DNA of 64,000 bases, from NCBI RefSeq assembly GCF_014192575.1, contig NZ_JACHYC010000004.1, positions 372,001-436,000 on the forward strand. The letters are read 5' to 3'. Shown here piece by piece: positions 61,670 to 64,000 of this stretch; the stretch's first letter is position 1, and each line of letters begins with the position of its first letter. A program made the position numbers and the translations under genes. Below the pieces are notes generated by a model. It did not search any database. It saw nothing but the letters and a program-made list of their open reading frames with translations, and was not told where the DNA came from. This stretch comes from Variovorax sp. Sphag1AA. GTDB taxonomy: Bacteria; Pseudomonadota; Gammaproteobacteria; Burkholderiales; Burkholderiaceae_C.

Positions 61670-62530
61670 TTGTATGATGACCAGATAACCGAGCTGACTT
61701 CCATCAACGCCGTGCGCGTTCCGGCACCTTCCCAACCCCTTCCGCTGATCGTCGATCGGCTGTCGGACCGGTTGGCGGCGTTGCTGAGCGCGCAGATCGA
61801 ATCCGGCGCCCTGCACGCGGGCGACCGCCTTCCCACCGAGCAGAAACTCGCCGAGGCGCATGGTGTCTCGCGCACCGTGGTGCGCGAGGCGGTGCACCAG
61901 CTCAAGTCCAAGGGCATGGTCAATTCGCGGCAGGGTTCGGGCGTGTATGTGGCGCCCCGCCCTGTCAACCAGGCGCTGGCGTTCGATCCGACCGTGCTGA
62001 CTTCCGTGCAGGCGGTGGTCCACGTGGTCGAAGTGCGGCGGGTGCTCGAAGGCGAGATCGCCGCCCTCGCCGCCGAGCGCGCCTCGCGTTCCCAGATCGC
62101 CGAGTTGCGCCGCGCCCTCAAGGCCATCGACGAGGCCGTGGCAGACGGCCGCGATGGTGTCGCCGAGGATCTGGCCTTCCACCGCGTCATCGGCGAGGCC
62201 ACCGGCAATCCGCAATTCCGGCTGCTGCTCGGCTTCCTGGAGCAATACCTGCGCGAAGGCATGCGCATCACGCGCGGCAACGAGGCGCGACGGCTCGATT
62301 TCATGACCGAGGTGCAGCGCGAGCACCGCGCCATCTTTGAGGCGATCTCGGCACGCGACCCCGATGCGGCGCGGCGTCGGGCCACCGAACACATCACACG
62401 CGGCGAACAGCGCCTGATCGAAGGTGGCGTCATCGACGTCCGCCGTCGCCAGGCAGCGGCCAAGGCCGTTCGCGACGCCGCGGCCACCACTGCCAGAAAG
62501 GGCAAGAAAGCCATGAAGGAGTCCCCATGA
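61670..62530 (+). CDS. GntR-family (FadR-type) transcriptional regulator
   Basis: This protein of up to 286 residues has a winged helix (GALHAGDRLPTEQKLAEAHGVSRTVVREAVHQLKSKGMV) and a C-terminal all-helical FCD effector domain (EDLAFHRVIGEATGNPQFRLLLGFLEQYL, TEVQREHRAIFEAISARD with metal-site His). No ATG is available. The frame opens at a TTG (61670) that sits inside a short dyad, and a GTG at 61712 is a real alternative; neither has a clear ribosome binding site. It overlaps denD by 4 nt and probably controls this divergent aldonate region. Confidence 0.85.
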   Translation: MYDDQITELTSINAVRVPAPSQPLPLIVDRLSDRLAALLSAQIESGALHAGDRLPTEQKLAEAHGVSRTVVREAVHQLKSKGMVNSRQGSGVYVAPRPVNQALAFDPTVLTSVQAVVHVVEVRRVLEGEIAALAAERASRSQIAELRRALKAIDEAVADGRDGVAEDLAFHRVIGEATGNPQFRLLLGFLEQYLREGMRITRGNEARRLDFMTEVQREHRAIFEAISARDPDAARRRATEHITRGEQRLIEGGVIDVRRRQAAAKAVRDAAATTARKGKKAMKESP

Positions 62531-63546
62531 AACTGATGATCACGGGAGGCGGCGGTTTCGTCGGCTCGCGCCTCGCCCAGGCGTTGCTGGCGCGCGGCAC
62601 GCTCGCAGGCGAGCGCATTGGCCGCCTCGTGCTGACCGACATCGCCCCTCCGCCCGCGAGCCTGCTTGCGGATCCGCGCGTCGAGGCGCGCACCGGTCCG
62701 CTGCTGGCGCAGACCGACGCACTGCGCGACGAGGAGTTCGACGGCGTTTTCCACCTCGCTTCCGCCGTGTCGGGCGAATGCGAACTCGATTTCGACCTCG
62801 GCTTGCGTTCGAACCTCGACAGCACGCGCGCGCTGCTCGATGCGATCCGTGCGCGCGTCAATGCCGGCGGCAAGGTGCCGCGTGTGGTGTTCTCCAGTTC
62901 GGTCGCGGTGTTCGGGCCGGACCCGGCTCATCCGATGCCGAAGATCGTTGCCGACGACACGCTGCCGGTGCCGCAGACGTCCTACGGTATCCAGAAGCTG
63001 ATCTGCGAGCACCTCATCGCCGACTACACGCGCAAGGGCTATGTCGACGGCCGTGCGGCGCGGCTGATGACCGTGACGGTGCGGCCGGGGCGGCCAAACG
63101 GTGCGGCATCGTCGTTCTTCAGCGGCATCATCCGCGAGCCGCTGGCGGGGGTAGAGGCGATCTGCCCCGTATCGCCTGACGTGTCGCATCCGATGTCTTC
63201 GCCGGCACGCACCGTAGAGGGGCTGATCGCGGTCTACGAAGCCAGCCGCGAAGCCTTCTGCGGGCGCACCGCGCTCAATCTGCCAGCGCTCAACGTCACG
63301 GTGCGCGAGATGCTGGATGCGCTTGAAGAGGTCGCCGGCCCGGCAGTGCGTGCGCGGGTGCGTTTCGAGCGCGACGAACGCATCGCAGGCATCGTGGCCA
63401 ACTGGCCGAGCGGTGCCTCGGCCGCGCGCGCAGCGCGTCTGGGGCTTCATCCGCACGAGAACTTCGCCGATATCGTTCGTCAGTACATCGATGACTGCAA
63501 GGCAGCGCCAAACGCAGACCAGACCCTGAAGGGAATGTCCCCATGA
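62527..63546 (+). CDS. denD: D-erythronate dehydrogenase (extended SDR)
   Basis: This 339-residue NAD-dependent epimerase/dehydratase-fold enzyme has the nucleotide motif [43 protein letters not shown], and the active-site SSSVAVFG with Tyr in [16 protein letters not shown]. The [20 protein letters not shown] region is typical of DenD, which oxidises D-erythronate at C2 to 2-oxo-tetronate. DenD homologues can act on other aldonates. It overlaps the regulator gene and the dehydratase gene by 4 nt each. Confidence 0.9.
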   Translation: MKLMITGGGGFVGSRLAQALLARGTLAGERIGRLVLTDIAPPPASLLADPRVEARTGPLLAQTDALRDEEFDGVFHLASAVSGECELDFDLGLRSNLDSTRALLDAIRARVNAGGKVPRVVFSSSVAVFGPDPAHPMPKIVADDTLPVPQTSYGIQKLICEHLIADYTRKGYVDGRAARLMTVTVRPGRPNGAASSFFSGIIREPLAGVEAICPVSPDVSHPMSSPARTVEGLIAVYEASREAFCGRTALNLPALNVTVREMLDALEEVAGPAVRARVRFERDERIAGIVANWPSGASAARAARLGLHPHENFADIVRQYIDDCKAAPNADQTLKGMSP

Positions 63547-64000
63547 AATCGAAAAAGAAGAACACCAAGGCCTCGTCGGCAAAGACGCCGAAATTCAAGC
63601 TGCGCTCGCAGGCGTGGTTCGACAACCCCGCCAATGCCGACATGACGGCGCTCTACCTCGAGCGCACGATGAACTTCGGCCTCGGCTTCGACGAGCTGCA
63701 ATCGGGCCGGCCGATCATCGGCATCGCACAGACCGGCTCGGACATCGCGCCGTGCAACCGTCACCATCTGGTACTGGCCGAGCGGGTGCGCGAAGGCATC
63801 CGCGATGCGGGCGGCATCGCGTTCGAGTTTCCGATTCATCCGATCCAGGAAACCTGCAAGCGGCCGACGGCGGCCCTGGACCGCAATCTGCAGTACCTCT
63901 CGCTGGTCGAGGTGCTGTATGGCTATCCGATCGACGGCGTGGTGCTGACGACGGGCTGCGACAAGACGACGCCCGCGCAATTGATGGCGGCGGCGACGGT
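63543..64000 (+). CDS. IlvD/Edd-family dehydratase (3' truncated by window)
   Basis: The first 152 residues are visible. After a Lys-rich start ([15 protein letters not shown]) come [77 protein letters not shown] and [19 protein letters not shown]. These include the conserved Cys ligands of the FeS cluster. The pattern fits the aldonate dehydratase branch (arabonate/xylonate type) rather than the branched-chain amino acid enzyme. Overlap with denD (ATGA) supports a sugar-acid pathway. Confidence 0.88.
   Translation, partial: MKSKKKNTKASSAKTPKFKLRSQAWFDNPANADMTALYLERTMNFGLGFDELQSGRPIIGIAQTGSDIAPCNRHHLVLAERVREGIRDAGGIAFEFPIHPIQETCKRPTAALDRNLQYLSLVEVLYGYPIDGVVLTTGCDKTTPAQLMAAAT

Noticed and set aside
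61654..63582. A 642-codon open frame antisense to the GntR and denD genes
   Set aside because: Composition is Arg/Ser/Ala-rich without motifs, while both sense genes are clear.

Overview
The window is high-GC DNA, densely coded on both strands. Gene content and protein style point to a betaproteobacterium of the Comamonadaceae, most like Variovorax or a close relative. Signs of this are several Bug-type substrate-binding proteins, many LysR regulators, a type IV pilin, an AzgA-type purine permease and a family of about 92-bp GC-rich intergenic repeats. The genus is an inference; there is no rRNA or tRNA gene to confirm it. About 56 genes are present. The first and last are cut by the window edges.

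Region by region. 1-6.1 kb is housekeeping: a quinone-oxidoreductase-like protein, a CorC/HlyC-type membrane protein, apaH, an RhlE-type RNA helicase, a YpfJ-type metalloprotein and dcd. 6.1-32.1 kb is a broken-up purine salvage and catabolism island. It holds guanine deaminase, two BMP-family nucleoside-type binding proteins (one in a complete ABC operon), a Rieske oxygenase translationally coupled to a probable adenine deaminase, an AzgA-type permease, a LysR regulator and xdhA-xdhB. Unrelated modules interrupt it: a glycosyltransferase/acyltransferase pair, a Tat-exported phospholipase C, a LysR/MFS pair, and a LysR/Bug pair in DNA that looks less GC-rich. 32.4-42.7 kb carries a LysR regulator, a sorbosone-dehydrogenase-like protein with a diheme cytochrome, a two-gene indolepyruvate:ferredoxin-type oxidoreductase, a complete TRAP transporter and an acyl-CoA thioesterase. 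Together these look like uptake and oxidation of an aryl-pyruvate or similar 2-oxoacid.

42.7-47.6 kb is a LysR-controlled sugar-acid cluster: a DapA-like aldolase, a Bug protein, an SDR and a D-tartrate dehydratase. 47.7-49.1 kb has a type IV pilin, with a candidate sigma-54 promoter, and a Sel1-repeat protein. 49.4-56.2 kb is the most unusual part: a metacaspase-type protease followed 22 nt later by a 1980-residue protein that combines two separate lipase-like alpha/beta-hydrolase modules with a CHAT (caspase-superfamily) protease module. This pair is the best candidate for an undescribed defence or cell-death system. 57.3-64 kb is a sugar ABC transporter operon facing a GntR regulator, D-erythronate dehydrogenase and an IlvD/Edd dehydratase, which together suggest aldonate catabolism.

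The purine genes make biochemical sense together. The BMP-ABC system and the AzgA permease import nucleosides and bases, Rieske plus adenine deaminase and guanine deaminase give hypoxanthine and xanthine, and XdhAB oxidises these to urate. No urate-degrading enzyme and no xdhC are in the window. A CATATGG-containing motif lies upstream of both guaD and xdhA and may tie them into one regulon.
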